Shown here: in pieces, positions 16,369 through 25,664 of the stretch
Layout of the letters: every line of letters begins with the position of its first letter
Position numbering within the stretch: the stretch's first letter is position 1
Assembly: GCF_000231405.2 (NCBI RefSeq)
Contig: NZ_CP007032.1
Coordinates: 1,798,001-1,862,000, forward strand
Origin: Desulfitobacterium metallireducens DSM 15288
GTDB lineage: Bacteria; Bacillota; Desulfitobacteriia; Desulfitobacteriales; Desulfitobacteriaceae
Direction: 5' to 3'
Length of the DNA: 64,000 bases
Position numbers and translations under genes: made by a program
Notes under the pieces: model-generated
What the model saw: the letters and a program-made list of their open reading frames with translations, nothing else
The model's database searches: none
What the model was told of the DNA's origin: nothing

Positions 16369-17652
16369 TTAGATCACACCTTTTTCACGGAAATTAGCAA
16401 TTTCGCGATCACTATAACCTAAGAGCGTGTGAAGAATCGTATCTGTATCTTCTCCAAGCGTCGGCGCCCCACGCCATACTTGTGCTGGAGTCTCGCTCAT
16501 CTTTGGTACAAAACCAAAAGCTTTCACATTTTTATCCAGCGTCTCATCTTTATATTCAATGAAGTTATCCCGTTTCTGATAGTGTTCGCTGGCCGCTAGA
16601 TCAGCAGCTGTTCTAACGATGCCGCTTGGCACTTTCAAACTCAGCAAATACTTCAGCGCCTCTTCTGAATCACGAGCAGCCACCCAATCAATAGTAAGCT
16701 GGTTTAACTCGAGTCCCAGTTCAGAATTTACCGCTTCTACCGAATTTCCACAGGCTTCGTGAGTATACTTGTTTAAGTCAAGACCTAACGCTTTTACAAA
16801 CCGTTCGTAAACAGCTCGCCCATAAGCACCAATGTAGAGGTATTTTTCATCTTTTGTCTTGAATAAGTTTCCCGGCTGGAAGATTGCAACTTTATTTCCA
16901 TTCCGTTGCCTTACTTTACCAAGCTCAAAATAAGAGACAAAAGTATCATTAAGAACCCTACTCATAGACTCGATCTGAGAAATATCAATAGCCTGGCCCT
17001 TACCCGTCTTTTGAGCATGCAAATAAGCCATCAGTATCCCATTGACTGCAAACATTGCTGTAAGGTAATCATTGATAAACGTCGCAGCATGAGAAGGGGG
17101 CATCGGCTCGGGAAAACCATTGACGAACATATATCCCCCTTCAGCCTGACCGATCGGATCATAAGAAGGTCTATTACACTCATCGGGAACCCCTCCAAAC
17201 TGAGGCCTGCCAAAACCACTGATGTGCGCAATAACAAGCTTCGGATTTACTTCCAAGAGTAGCTCTTCTGTAATTCCCAGCTTTTCTGTCCAAACCATAT
17301 TCTCGACCCAAACATCACAATTCTTGATCAGGGAAAGAAAAATTTCTTTACTTTCAGGAATCTTAAGATTAATTTCCAACGTTAGGCTCAGTTTATTTCT
17401 CCCATCTTGAATCCATCCCGCACTAATCTTTCGATCACCACGCGTGATAACCGGCGCTTGTTCACGATAGGGGTCTCCTATGTTTGGTCGCTCAACATGA
17501 ATGACCTCAGCACCGAATTCTCCCAGCACTGATGCTGCAAATGGAGCTGCAACAATACTTCCTGTCATTAAAACTCGCATCCCTGTGAGTGGACCATAGG
17601 ATGCCGCAATAGCGGGGGCGGGAATGTAATTGATTTCTTTCCATCTTTCCAT
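16369..17652 (-). CDS. Family III CoA-transferase (CaiB/BaiF type), 427 aa
   Basis: A class III CoA-transferase: LTGMRVLMTG and GEFGAEVIHVERP at the N-terminus, GRNKLSLTL in the middle, and D165 in SYDPIGQAEGGY at the position of the catalytic aspartate (Asp169 in CaiB). It would activate a carboxylic acid by CoA exchange from an acyl-CoA. It is the first gene of the operon, 130 nt downstream of a sigma-54 promoter. CaiB (carnitine) is the closest named relative I can think of, but no other carnitine gene is present. Confidence 0.88.
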   Translation of the reverse strand: MERWKEINYIPAPAIAASYGPLTGMRVLMTGSIVAAPFAASVLGEFGAEVIHVERPNIGDPYREQAPVITRGDRKISAGWIQDGRNKLSLTLEINLKIPESKEIFLSLIKNCDVWVENMVWTEKLGITEELLLEVNPKLVIAHISGFGRPQFGGVPDECNRPSYDPIGQAEGGYMFVNGFPEPMPPSHAATFINDYLTAMFAVNGILMAYLHAQKTGKGQAIDISQIESMSRVLNDTFVSYFELGKVRQRNGNKVAIFQPGNLFKTKDEKYLYIGAYGRAVYERFVKALGLDLNKYTHEACGNSVEAVNSELGLELNQLTIDWVAARDSEEALKYLLSLKVPSGIVRTAADLAASEHYQKRDNFIEYKDETLDKNVKAFGFVPKMSETPAQVWRGAPTLGEDTDTILHTLLGYSDREIANFREKGVI

Positions 17653-17780
17653 ATCTTTCTAATCTCCCCTCTGCTTATGTGTTATTCTGAAGCTTTATAC
17701 TGAAGTAGGTTTACTTTATTACCCCCTCCTTTGCACGATATTTTTGAGTATTTATATTATTTTATATATTCTGAATTTAT

Positions 17781-17797
17781 TGCAATTACTGTGCCAA
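17781..17797 (-). promoter_or_regulatory. Sigma-54 (-24/-12) promoter of the CoA operon
   Basis: The minus strand reads TTGGCACAGTAATTGCA, matching the TGGCAC-N5-TTGCA consensus with exact spacing between the GG and GC pairs. It lies about 130 nt before the CoA-transferase start. The adjacent gene encodes a sigma-54 activator, which makes the call strong. Confidence 0.9.
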
Positions 17798-17864
17798 TTG
17801 TTTCTTTGCAATAATGCCCCCAAATGAAGCTGATTTTATAAAAAATCATAGACCCTTGAATTAA

Positions 17865-17895
17865 GCTGTAAAGAATTTTTACGACGCTGTAAAGA
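17865..17895. promoter_or_regulatory. Candidate upstream activator sites
   Basis: GCTGTAAAGA occurs at 17865-17874 and 17886-17895, exactly 21 bp (two helical turns) apart. They are about 70-100 bp upstream of the sigma-54 promoter. GTAAA/TTTAC also forms a short inverted repeat between them. Binding by the PrpR-like activator is inferred. Confidence 0.6.
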
Positions 17896-17927
17896 TTATT
17901 AACATACTCTCTTCTTTAACGCGATAA

Positions 17928-17968
17928 CAGAAATGCCCTCAACACTTCCAAATGAAGGTCGAGGGCAT
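17928..17968 (-). terminator. Probable terminator of the activator gene
   Basis: ATGCCCTC (17933-17940) pairs with GAGGGCAT (17961-17968), with an inner CTTC/GAAG stem. The minus-strand tail TTCTG is weak. It insulates the activator gene from the operon promoter. Confidence 0.55.
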
Positions 17969-17987
17969 CAATTAAATAATTATGAAA

Positions 17988-19916
17988 CTATTGCATTCGA
18001 TTTAAGACTTTAAGTAAAGTAGGACGACTAATCCCCAATTTTAACGCAAGTTCTGTATTACTGATTCGTGTTTTTTCTCGTATTCTTTGAATAATCTCTG
18101 CATTCATTTCCTCCAGAGTACTCATGCTCACATAAATTCTATCCTCAGCTTGCTTATGATCATCCTTATCTAAAACGTTGATGTGCAATTCTTCTTCTAA
18201 CAACTCACTAACAAGATCTAACCAGTCCCTTTCATTTTCTGAGAGAATAGTGCATCTCTCGAGAAAATTCTCAAGCTGTCTAACATTCCCCTGCCACTCT
18301 AAGGCCGAAATTTTATCCAGGATAGGTTGAGGCAATGTATAACTTGGCCTTGCATACTTTTGGTTTAGTTTTTGTAATAAAAAATGAACAAGAGCAGGAA
18401 TATCTTCTTTTCTTTCTCTTAAAGGGGGCAAATTCAATTGCAAAACATTTAAGCGAAAATAAAGATCTTCTCGGAAAGCACCTTTTCGCACTAAACTCTC
18501 TAAATCTTCATTCGAAGCTGCGATGATCCGAACATCTATCGGGATCACTCGATCACTCCCGATCCGTAGAACTTCCTTTTCCTGAAGAACCCTAAGCAAA
18601 CTCCCCTGTAGTTCGATTTTCATCTTTCCTATTTCATCTAGAAATAGAGTCCCTCCTTGGGCCAGTTCAAATAATCCCGGTTTCCCCCCTTTTAGTGCTC
18701 CAGTAAAAGATCCTTCAGTATATCCAAAGAGCTCACTTCTTAATAAACTATCTTCTAAAGATGCACAATTGACAGCAACAAAAGGCTTCTTGCTCCTTAA
18801 TTGATGCCCGTTATGCAGACTTTGCGCCAACAATTCTTTCCCTGTGCCGCTTTCCCCTCGAATAAGCACAACACTATCCGTATTTGCATACTTTTTAGCT
18901 TTAGCTATCACTCGATCCATCTTTGGGCTGTCGTGGATAATATCTTCAAAACAATATTTTGCAGCAAAGCCTTTTTCTAAAACTTCTCGATTAAATTTAC
19001 CGTCTTCTCGAGTGTTCTTAATTTCTTTAAATGTTATAAAAACATCCATTAAATTTTGGTTATCATAGTGCGGTGTTCGATTAACCGTAATGGCTCCCTT
19101 CGACGTCTGCATAACATAACCGAGCTTTTTATAGGGACTTTCAAACAATTTTATAAGGTCTCGGCAATGGCTTATATCTGCCAGCGAATGACCCATGACC
19201 TCTTTTTCCTTCAGTCCAAAGAATCGCGCAGCGACTGTATTAAAGACCGTAAAAACTCGCTTCTCATTGATCGCAATAATTCCTTGATTCGAAGAATTGG
19301 TTACTTCTTTCATATATTCAAAAACTGTTTTTTCACGCCGTTTAGCTTCTAAAATAGCTTTAGCTCGTCCTAGTGCGGCCCTTATCGTATTTTCTCCACC
19401 CATAACGGAAATATATTGCATACCATTTTGCTCAACGACCGCGGCGATCTTTTCTCCGGCTCCGATAACTAACTCTATCCGATCATGACGTGCCTTCTCG
19501 ATTTGAGTGAGAAGCTCTAACCAATCGCGATAGACATAAACATTAACCGGAAATCCTAGAACACTCGCAATCGTATTGATAATCCATATTTTCTCTTGCT
19601 CAGCAAAAAACACGCCTATTTTGCATCGCAATTTCTTCGCTTGTTCTAGAGCTAACGCTAAATCGTACTCCGTTGGGTAGATATTAACCCAAGGTAGAGA
19701 GCCAAAATCTTGGCGCAGAAGTTTTAACGTTGCACCACCGCTAGCGATTAACGCAAGTCGATCGGGATTTTGGGATATCATATTCCGTGCGACGTGAACA
19801 GCATCCTCAAATGTTGTTTCACGCACAATAATATTCAGATCAAATTCCTTTTTTACTTTGTCTAGCAAAACTGTAAATTCTCTCTGCGGTGAGGTTAATA
19901 GAATTTCACCGGGCAT
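17988..19916 (-). CDS. Sigma-54-dependent activator with PrpR-type sensor domain (642 aa)
   Basis: Residues 1-195 match the PrpR_N sensor (LALIASGGATLKLL, VMGGENTIRAAL), which senses small metabolites. A PAS domain follows (about 205-300). Next come the AAA+ core, with Walker A GESGTGKE at 354-361, a GSFTGA sigma-54 contact loop at 402-407 (usually GAFTGA) and Walker B TLFLDEIG at 423-430, and a Fis-type HTH near 612-642. It should activate the sigma-54 promoter found directly downstream, switching on the CoA operon when its substrate or a CoA or acid intermediate accumulates. Confidence 0.92.
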   Translation of the reverse strand: MPGEILLTSPQREFTVLLDKVKKEFDLNIIVRETTFEDAVHVARNMISQNPDRLALIASGGATLKLLRQDFGSLPWVNIYPTEYDLALALEQAKKLRCKIGVFFAEQEKIWIINTIASVLGFPVNVYVYRDWLELLTQIEKARHDRIELVIGAGEKIAAVVEQNGMQYISVMGGENTIRAALGRAKAILEAKRREKTVFEYMKEVTNSSNQGIIAINEKRVFTVFNTVAARFFGLKEKEVMGHSLADISHCRDLIKLFESPYKKLGYVMQTSKGAITVNRTPHYDNQNLMDVFITFKEIKNTREDGKFNREVLEKGFAAKYCFEDIIHDSPKMDRVIAKAKKYANTDSVVLIRGESGTGKELLAQSLHNGHQLRSKKPFVAVNCASLEDSLLRSELFGYTEGSFTGALKGGKPGLFELAQGGTLFLDEIGKMKIELQGSLLRVLQEKEVLRIGSDRVIPIDVRIIAASNEDLESLVRKGAFREDLYFRLNVLQLNLPPLRERKEDIPALVHFLLQKLNQKYARPSYTLPQPILDKISALEWQGNVRQLENFLERCTILSENERDWLDLVSELLEEELHINVLDKDDHKQAEDRIYVSMSTLEEMNAEIIQRIREKTRISNTELALKLGISRPTLLKVLNRMQ

Positions 19917-20112
19917 TCATATCCCCCCATACACTAAGCATCACGCTTCTCAAGTTTGTCTTTACAAGTCTGAGATCAGAGCTATGTATAAATAAGGATA
20001 TAAACAAAATCATCTGCTGCATTAACTATTATGTAAAAAAGTTCTAACCAGCTCTATTTTATTTTATTTGTCTGAATATTACAATATTTGTGAAAACTAA
20101 TTTATATATTTA

Positions 20113-20167
20113 AAGGGCTACCCAGGATGAATTCGAGAAATCTCACCCTAAGTAGCCCTTCTTTTTT
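20113..20167. terminator. Terminator-like hairpin between activator and ferredoxin genes
   Basis: AAGGGCTAC (20113-20121) pairs perfectly with GTAGCCCTT (20152-20160). The T-run (CTTTTTT) is on the plus strand. On the minus strand only TAAATATAT follows, but the hairpin lies just beyond the stop of the minus-strand ferredoxin gene and may still serve it. Confidence 0.6.
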
Positions 20168-20195
20168 ACTGTACGCAAGAGATCATTCCATTCCC

Positions 20196-20870
20196 TTATT
20201 TTACGGCATTTTTTGGAATGATAACCAAACATGGCGCAGTCATTGTCGGAGAAGGCAGCCCTTCTAACTGTCCACGAACAGCTCCTGGAGTTTTCAGGAG
20301 TTCACTCAGTTCTCCATACTGGAGTGCATTCACAGGGCAAGCTCTTACACAAGCGGGTTTTTCCCCTTGGTCCTGAAGATTATAACAAAAATGACACTTA
20401 CTGATTGCTCCGGATTCCTCACCAAATTGTGGCGCATGATAAGGACAAGCGTATAAACAGTATTTACAACCGACACAACGCTTCTTGTTATGGATTACAA
20501 TTCCATCCTTTTCGCGTTTCTTATATGCCCCAACAGGACAAACCGAGACGCAAGCCGGCTTTTCACAATGATTACAGCTCATTGATAAATTGTGCTGATC
20601 CCCAATAATCAGCTTACGCCACTTAACGCCCTCCTCCCATTGATTCGTTTGTTTACAAGCTTGAGCACAGGCCCCACATAAAATACATTTTCCTTCATCA
20701 TACATAAAGCCCAGTTGTTTTTTTCCCTCAGAGTCAGGTTTACTTGTGTCTTCAGTATCTGCATGCGCTACTTTTCCAGGGATAATTCCTAACGTCAATG
20801 CTCCTCCTATGAGAACGCTTGCTTTTATCACATTTCTACGTGTTAATCGGATCTGCCTCACCCTGGTCAT
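20196..20870 (-). CDS. Tat-exported four-cluster ferredoxin subunit (DmsB/NrfC/PhsB type), 224 aa
   Basis: A twin-arginine leader ([20 protein letters not shown], ending AHA) precedes four Cys clusters: [39 protein letters not shown] and CHFCYNL then CVRACP. These bind four [4Fe-4S] centres, as in the electron-transfer subunits of molybdopterin and NrfD-type oxidoreductases. It probably works outside the membrane. No catalytic or membrane-anchor subunit is next to it, so it is an orphan here; an NrfD-like gene is cut by the right edge of the window but is 43 kb away. GGAG precedes the ATG at 10 nt. Confidence 0.88.
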   Translation of the reverse strand: MTRVRQIRLTRRNVIKASVLIGGALTLGIIPGKVAHADTEDTSKPDSEGKKQLGFMYDEGKCILCGACAQACKQTNQWEEGVKWRKLIIGDQHNLSMSCNHCEKPACVSVCPVGAYKKREKDGIVIHNKKRCVGCKYCLYACPYHAPQFGEESGAISKCHFCYNLQDQGEKPACVRACPVNALQYGELSELLKTPGAVRGQLEGLPSPTMTAPCLVIIPKNAVK

Positions 20871-21057
20871 CCAATAAACAGCTCCTTTCTTCTCATCGAT
20901 TAAATTACTATTTACACAATTATAACATATAATTGTTATAGTGGAAATTATTTACATTTCCTATTCTTTATGCTATTAATTAGTAATAAGAAAAGGAATT
21001 TTTTATTCCTCTGATTTGTGAATTTTTTTATTTATGAAATTAAATTGTGTCCTTTTC

Positions 21058-21102
21058 AGCTCATGAACATTGGCTGAGCTTAATATATTTAAATGAGCTG
21101 AT
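21058..21102. promoter_or_regulatory. AGCTCA/TGAGCT operator-like repeats before the pentaheme lipoprotein
   Basis: AGCTCA (21058-21063) and TGAGCT (21075-21080) form a 6-bp inverted repeat, and TGAGCT recurs within ATGAGCTGAT at 21093-21102. The spacing from first to third is about 36 bp. The pentaheme gene starts 38 bp downstream. A regulator site is plausible but unproven. Confidence 0.35.
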
Positions 21103-21139
21103 TTAAACAAAATATATAATTAAGAAAGGAAGGTCATTC

Positions 21140-22123
21140 ATGAAACCAAAGAAGCTCTTGCTTATAGCCTTGGTTTCCCTTTCCGCTCTCGTCATTCTTT
21201 CTGGATGCGGTAAGTCCAAACCAACGGTGACTGTGCCAGAAACGCCCGCTCCGCAAGTTTCAACTCAAACAACCAAGGTCTCTAGCATCATCGATCAAGT
21301 CCGGAATAGTCAACATTTTAAAATGTTTCCCACGTTAATTAGTGAAAAAGAAAAAGACCCAAGCTTTGACTATGAAGATGGATGTATCAGCTGCCACTCC
21401 GAAATTGCAATATTAAAAGATCCTGGTGCAAAATTAACGGATTTCTTCAAAGGTGGAAAATATGCCAATGAGCGTGAAGGAATCACTTGCTTAGTCTGCC
21501 ATAATGTTGGAGGTGAAGAGATGATTTCACTCCGCAATCCCGGTTGGAAATCATGCACCACCTGCCATACTTCCGGCGGTACGATTACTCTTGGGAAAGA
21601 AGTCCATCACTCACAAAAAGAAATGATTGAAGGCATCGGAGTTGGCATCGTAGCTACTACACCCTCTTATAAATGGGTCGCTATGAAAGATACCTTTTCT
21701 TGCACGGATTGTCATGTAACAAATGGCCTTAAACATGATTTCATGGTTCCCGGTGTAACGGTTACCTATGACGCACTTGGAACCACCCGAACAGGAACGC
21801 AGATGGATTACACCAAATTTGCAGATATGTTTAAACAGGATAAATGCGTCACCTGCCATTATGAACCTTCCTCTACAATATCTAAAATCCAACAACGTCA
21901 AACGGAAATCAGTCAAAAAATCGATACTCTGAAACCGAAGTTTGATTCTTGGGAAAAGAAAGTCCAATCCCTAGATCCAAAAGATCCCAAAGTTGCTCAA
22001 TTTAACAATGCTCGGACGTATTACATGTATGTCACCTCAGATGCCTCAAAAGGAGCCCATAATTATGCGTTAACTAAATCGCTGTTGCAACAAGCCGAAA
22101 TTGAGATTAATAAACTGAACTAA
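21140..22123 (+). CDS. Pentaheme c-type cytochrome lipoprotein (327 aa)
   Basis: The N-terminus is a lipoprotein signal with lipobox LSGC (C23), so the protein is anchored to the outer face of the membrane. Five CXXCH motifs are visible (CISCH, CLVCH, CTTCH, CTDCH, CVTCH). The C-terminal helix region (PKFDSWEKKVQSL then FNNARTYYMYV, KGAHNYA) resembles the C-terminal part of NrfA-type pentaheme nitrite reductases. The CWXCK active-site motif of NrfA is absent, so an electron-transfer role is more likely. A paralogue with four hemes lies at about 40.9 kb. It has its own terminator. Confidence 0.85.
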   Translation: MKPKKLLLIALVSLSALVILSGCGKSKPTVTVPETPAPQVSTQTTKVSSIIDQVRNSQHFKMFPTLISEKEKDPSFDYEDGCISCHSEIAILKDPGAKLTDFFKGGKYANEREGITCLVCHNVGGEEMISLRNPGWKSCTTCHTSGGTITLGKEVHHSQKEMIEGIGVGIVATTPSYKWVAMKDTFSCTDCHVTNGLKHDFMVPGVTVTYDALGTTRTGTQMDYTKFADMFKQDKCVTCHYEPSSTISKIQQRQTEISQKIDTLKPKFDSWEKKVQSLDPKDPKVAQFNNARTYYMYVTSDASKGAHNYALTKSLLQQAEIEINKLN

Positions 22124-22160
22124 TTTTCAGCGAGGAAGAACAAAAAAACAATCAAAACCT

Positions 22161-22207
22161 AAAACCGTAGGGTTAGCCATAAAAGGCTTAAACTCTACGG
22201 TTTTTTC
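22161..22207 (+). terminator. Terminator after the pentaheme lipoprotein gene
   Basis: An AACCGTAG/CTACGGTT stem with inner GCC/GGC pairs is followed by a six-T run. Confidence 0.8.
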
Positions 22208-22256
22208 ATGGAGTATCAATATGTTCATCAATTTCAGTTGAGCAAATGGAGATTGG

Positions 22257-23222
22257 TTAAGTCTTTTCTCTGTTTTCTTGCCAAAGCCGCTCGTACTTAC
22301 GGATGAGCACTGGAACATTTTGAACATAGTCTAACGTTTCGGGTATTTTTATCCAATGCCCGTTCTCTGCTTCCCCCGGACCTGCATTATAGGCGGCTAA
22401 TGCAGTCTGGACGCTTCCAAAACTTTCAAGCTGCTGTTGTAAATAATGGGCTCCCCCATCAATATTTTGGGCGGGATCATACGGATTAACCCCCATTAGC
22501 TCAGCTGTGGAAGGCATCAGTTGCATTAAACCGATTGCACCGACTGGGCTTAAGGCTTCAGGCTCACCACCGGATTCTTGTTCGATTACCGCAGCGATGA
22601 GCGCCGGCTCTATATCATACTTTTCAGCTGCTGTTTCGATTTCCTTCTGCCAACGAAGTACCCGATCATCGAGATTAATTGGCTGTGATCCTTCGCCTAC
22701 AATCATTTTCTGAGGCTGATCCTGAGCTGGGTCCTGACTAGGAACGGTCACGATTGTAATCGACCAAAATTCGAGGAGGGTGCTGGCTGCATCGGAAAGA
22801 TCGTTCCTTATCCTATACCCATAGGACTTATTACTCGTGTTTTCTTCGTCTAAATCACTTTCTTCGTTTAAGCTTTCATCTTTTCCCGGAGCATTCTTGA
22901 AATCAAGTTGAACTACATATACTTTTTTCTTTAACTCTGCTAATTTTACCCGCTTAATTTTCTTCGTTTGCTCAATATCAATCACTGTATTAGGTTGAGA
23001 GGGGACTAACCACGTTGGTGGATTTCGACGACTTAAGAAGTCAATTAAACTCTCTGAAGTTAATTTAGTAGGTGGGTTGAAAAAGAGAAAATAATATATT
23101 ACTGCCATAGCTCCAAATAAAACAAATAATTTATAAATCTTAATTTTATCTATTTTAATCCGATACAAGATTTGTGAATAGATTTTATATGCATTCGGCT
23201 TAATTTTATTCAATAAAATCAT
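22257..23222 (-). CDS. Membrane-anchored lytic transglycosylase, SLT domain (321 aa)
   Basis: A single N-terminal membrane span (about 31-50, FVLFGAMAVIYYFLFF) precedes a linker and a C-terminal SLT domain (about 195-310). The domain carries the catalytic Glu in AVIEQESGGEP, then GAIGLMQLMP, the NIDGGAHYL loop and LAAYNAGPG. It cuts peptidoglycan between MurNAc and GlcNAc. It is directly downstream of the 13-heme cytochrome gene, so local wall remodelling to place large extracellular cytochromes is a reasonable inference. Confidence 0.88.
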   Translation of the reverse strand: MILLNKIKPNAYKIYSQILYRIKIDKIKIYKLFVLFGAMAVIYYFLFFNPPTKLTSESLIDFLSRRNPPTWLVPSQPNTVIDIEQTKKIKRVKLAELKKKVYVVQLDFKNAPGKDESLNEESDLDEENTSNKSYGYRIRNDLSDAASTLLEFWSITIVTVPSQDPAQDQPQKMIVGEGSQPINLDDRVLRWQKEIETAAEKYDIEPALIAAVIEQESGGEPEALSPVGAIGLMQLMPSTAELMGVNPYDPAQNIDGGAHYLQQQLESFGSVQTALAAYNAGPGEAENGHWIKIPETLDYVQNVPVLIRKYERLWQENREKT

Positions 23223-23284
23223 ACAATTAATACGCCGCCTTACTGTTCTCAGTAGAAAGGGCTTTAGTTTTTAAAATTTATTCA

Positions 23285-25633
23285 TCAATTATCATGACAC
23301 CCTGAGTTGGGAACCGTACTACATGAATTTTTAATCCAATTATTTGTTGTTCCTGAAAGAGAAGTGATTTTGCTTTTACTATCAACCGCAGTTGTAGACA
23401 GCAACTTGGGATTTGAAGATCCATGAGGGACTGTTACATGACAGGAATTACAGGCTACATTTACATGTTTATCAATGGTGTGCAGGTTTTTACTCCCCAC
23501 TTCTGCTGAAAATCCAGAATCGTTAGTTGATTGAGTATGACAATCTATACACAGATTATTTCCTTGCTTAACAGTTAAAGCACCACTTGATACGCTATGC
23601 GGATCATGACAATCAACACATTCAGCATGACGATTATTCGTGCTTAGCTTAGATGAAGTCGTTTCCGTATCTTGATGTAGTCCACTCATTTCGAGAGTTG
23701 GATGATGAGAGCTTTGACTAAAAGATGTTCCGACATTAGTGTGACAAGATAAACATTCTCCGCTTGTGCTTGCAGTATCTTCAGGCCGACTTTGCAGTCG
23801 AGGATTTGAGGAACCATGAGGTTCATGGCATTGATTACAAGTAATTCCGTTTGATGCATGGATACTACTCGTATAGCTTGCTTTATTCCAACCGCTATTG
23901 ATAAAGGTTGTTTGAGGAAAAAGTATACTAAAGGGAACAAGCTGAGTTGCCGATCGAGCTGCGACTGGTGGTTTATCGCCATGACAACGAAGGCAATAAT
24001 CCGTCATATTGCCGACTGTTGCATTCGGCGTTCCCGCAACCGTCGTGAACACATTTTTAGTATTTTGAGGGTCAGATAAATCAGAATACGCTTTTCCTTC
24101 ATTTAAAGAAGCCACTCCCACCGTGTGGGATCCGTGGCAGCTGGAGCATTCGACTTTTCCTCCAGTTGAGGAGGTAATATCATGCTTAGAAACAATCGTT
24201 ACTGTTGGACTTCCAAAAAACTCCTCTTGGATATTTCCCTGCCCACTATGCGAATTCGCCTTGTTATCATGGCAGCTTAAGCATAGATTTTCCTCTAGCT
24301 GGTCAGTAAGTTGATTAAACTTTCCACTATGCGAGGTGTGACATTTCGTACAAGTGATTTTTGTCAGCGTATTGAGAGCAGTTTTTGTTGTATCATAATG
24401 CGCAGCTATAGGATTCGTATGATCTCCGGCAGTATTATTATAATAAGTATCTGTAAACTTTCGGTCGGTCTTGCCATGACAGGTAAGGCAGAATTCATTT
24501 CCTTGATAAATGGTGTTTGTTCCATCATTAACTCTGAGTAACTTTTCATAGGTATTTCCAAGTGGATCTGCATCCCCATGTGGGTTATGACAATCACTGC
24601 ATTGAAACAGTTGTTTTGCTTCGAGATTTCCGGTATCCATAATTGGATGAAAGGACTGATTATTTGAAGAACCGAGCATTCCGGAACTAATATTGATATT
24701 ACTCCCCGTCCCATCATGGCACGTAAAACACAACGCCGTTTCCGTCGTTTTATTTATAAGAGATGTATTCAAAGCATTATGTGTTTGATGACAGGTGGCA
24801 CAGGCATTAGAATTGATCATATAGACTCCGTGAGGATCATAAAATTCGGTGTTTCCAGTTGTAAAAGACCAGACATAATCCTTAGTAAGATTTACTCCAG
24901 TGCTATCCTTAACTCCAGTACCATCTGGAGCTCCTTTTAAAGTCACTGTATATTTTGTATTGGTGGTTAAGGTACTTGCCGGCACGAAGGCAGCAATTCG
25001 GCTCGAGGCATCATAGGTTATCGATTTGGCCGTAACTGGATTATTGTTCTCATCTACCATCGTAAAGGTCGTGGTATTAATTGAGTTGGGATCCATATCA
25101 TGATTAAATTGAGCAGAAATAACTCTTTTAGTTCCCACTTGAGAAATCGATTCCTTGGGAATCGTATCTATTATAAGGGGTTGAGGGGTATCAGAAGAGA
25201 GTGTTGTTTTAAAGGAGCTCACATAGTTTGCTAAAAGGGGGAGGCCAGTCGTATCTTTAATCCCCGTTAAAATTGTTATTTCGTAGCTTTCATCCTGTTT
25301 GAGTGAAATTTGGGGTATAAATACTGTTGTTTTACTCGTTGGATCATAATGGATACCACGTGCTGGAACGCTTTGCCCCTTACTATCTTTAACGATTATA
25401 TTTGAGCTTATCATAGTTGAAGCATCCATATCACGGTCAAACGTAATATATAGGGGTAAATTAATGTCCACCTGCTCTTTTTGATCTTCTGGACTTGTTG
25501 ATGTAACAATAGGATTACCTGTTACGGCCTGAACTGGTGTTATAAAATAAACCATCAAAGCAACCAGGATTATAAAATTCAAAATTAAAATAACTGATTT
25601 TTGTACATATTTTATATCCCAATCATTACGCAA
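23285..25633 (-). CDS. Secreted 13-heme c-type cytochrome with two N-terminal Ig-like (Big_5) domains
   Basis: After a signal peptide (IILVALMVYFITPVQA) come two Big_5-type Ig-like domains (SPEDQKEQVDINLPLYITFD and a second copy). Thirteen CXXCH motifs follow, many as CHxxH or CHGxH, typical of doubled-CXXCH cytochromes. The C-terminus has an unusual C-X7-CH (CSTVPNSGCH). I choose a TTG start at 25633, because GGGAGGT is 8 nt before it. An ATG at 25678 overlaps the upstream gene and has no such site. It is coupled to an NHL protein upstream and lies before the lytic transglycosylase. No substrate can be named. Confidence 0.85.
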   Translation of the reverse strand: MRNDWDIKYVQKSVILILNFIILVALMVYFITPVQAVTGNPIVTSTSPEDQKEQVDINLPLYITFDRDMDASTMISSNIIVKDSKGQSVPARGIHYDPTSKTTVFIPQISLKQDESYEITILTGIKDTTGLPLLANYVSSFKTTLSSDTPQPLIIDTIPKESISQVGTKRVISAQFNHDMDPNSINTTTFTMVDENNNPVTAKSITYDASSRIAAFVPASTLTTNTKYTVTLKGAPDGTGVKDSTGVNLTKDYVWSFTTGNTEFYDPHGVYMINSNACATCHQTHNALNTSLINKTTETALCFTCHDGTGSNINISSGMLGSSNNQSFHPIMDTGNLEAKQLFQCSDCHNPHGDADPLGNTYEKLLRVNDGTNTIYQGNEFCLTCHGKTDRKFTDTYYNNTAGDHTNPIAAHYDTTKTALNTLTKITCTKCHTSHSGKFNQLTDQLEENLCLSCHDNKANSHSGQGNIQEEFFGSPTVTIVSKHDITSSTGGKVECSSCHGSHTVGVASLNEGKAYSDLSDPQNTKNVFTTVAGTPNATVGNMTDYCLRCHGDKPPVAARSATQLVPFSILFPQTTFINSGWNKASYTSSIHASNGITCNQCHEPHGSSNPRLQSRPEDTASTSGECLSCHTNVGTSFSQSSHHPTLEMSGLHQDTETTSSKLSTNNRHAECVDCHDPHSVSSGALTVKQGNNLCIDCHTQSTNDSGFSAEVGSKNLHTIDKHVNVACNSCHVTVPHGSSNPKLLSTTAVDSKSKITSLSGTTNNWIKNSCSTVPNSGCHDN

Positions 25634-25664
25634 GATACCAGACCTCCCTCTTGTTAAACACGAT

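Noticed and set aside
16369-17652. Carnitine pathway (cai operon)
   Set aside because: Only CaiB similarity is seen; no CaiC, CaiD, CaiE or CaiT partner set, and hbd plus thiolase point to beta-oxidation.
21140-22123. NrfA nitrite reductase
   Set aside because: The catalytic CWXCK heme motif is missing and the protein is shorter than NrfA.
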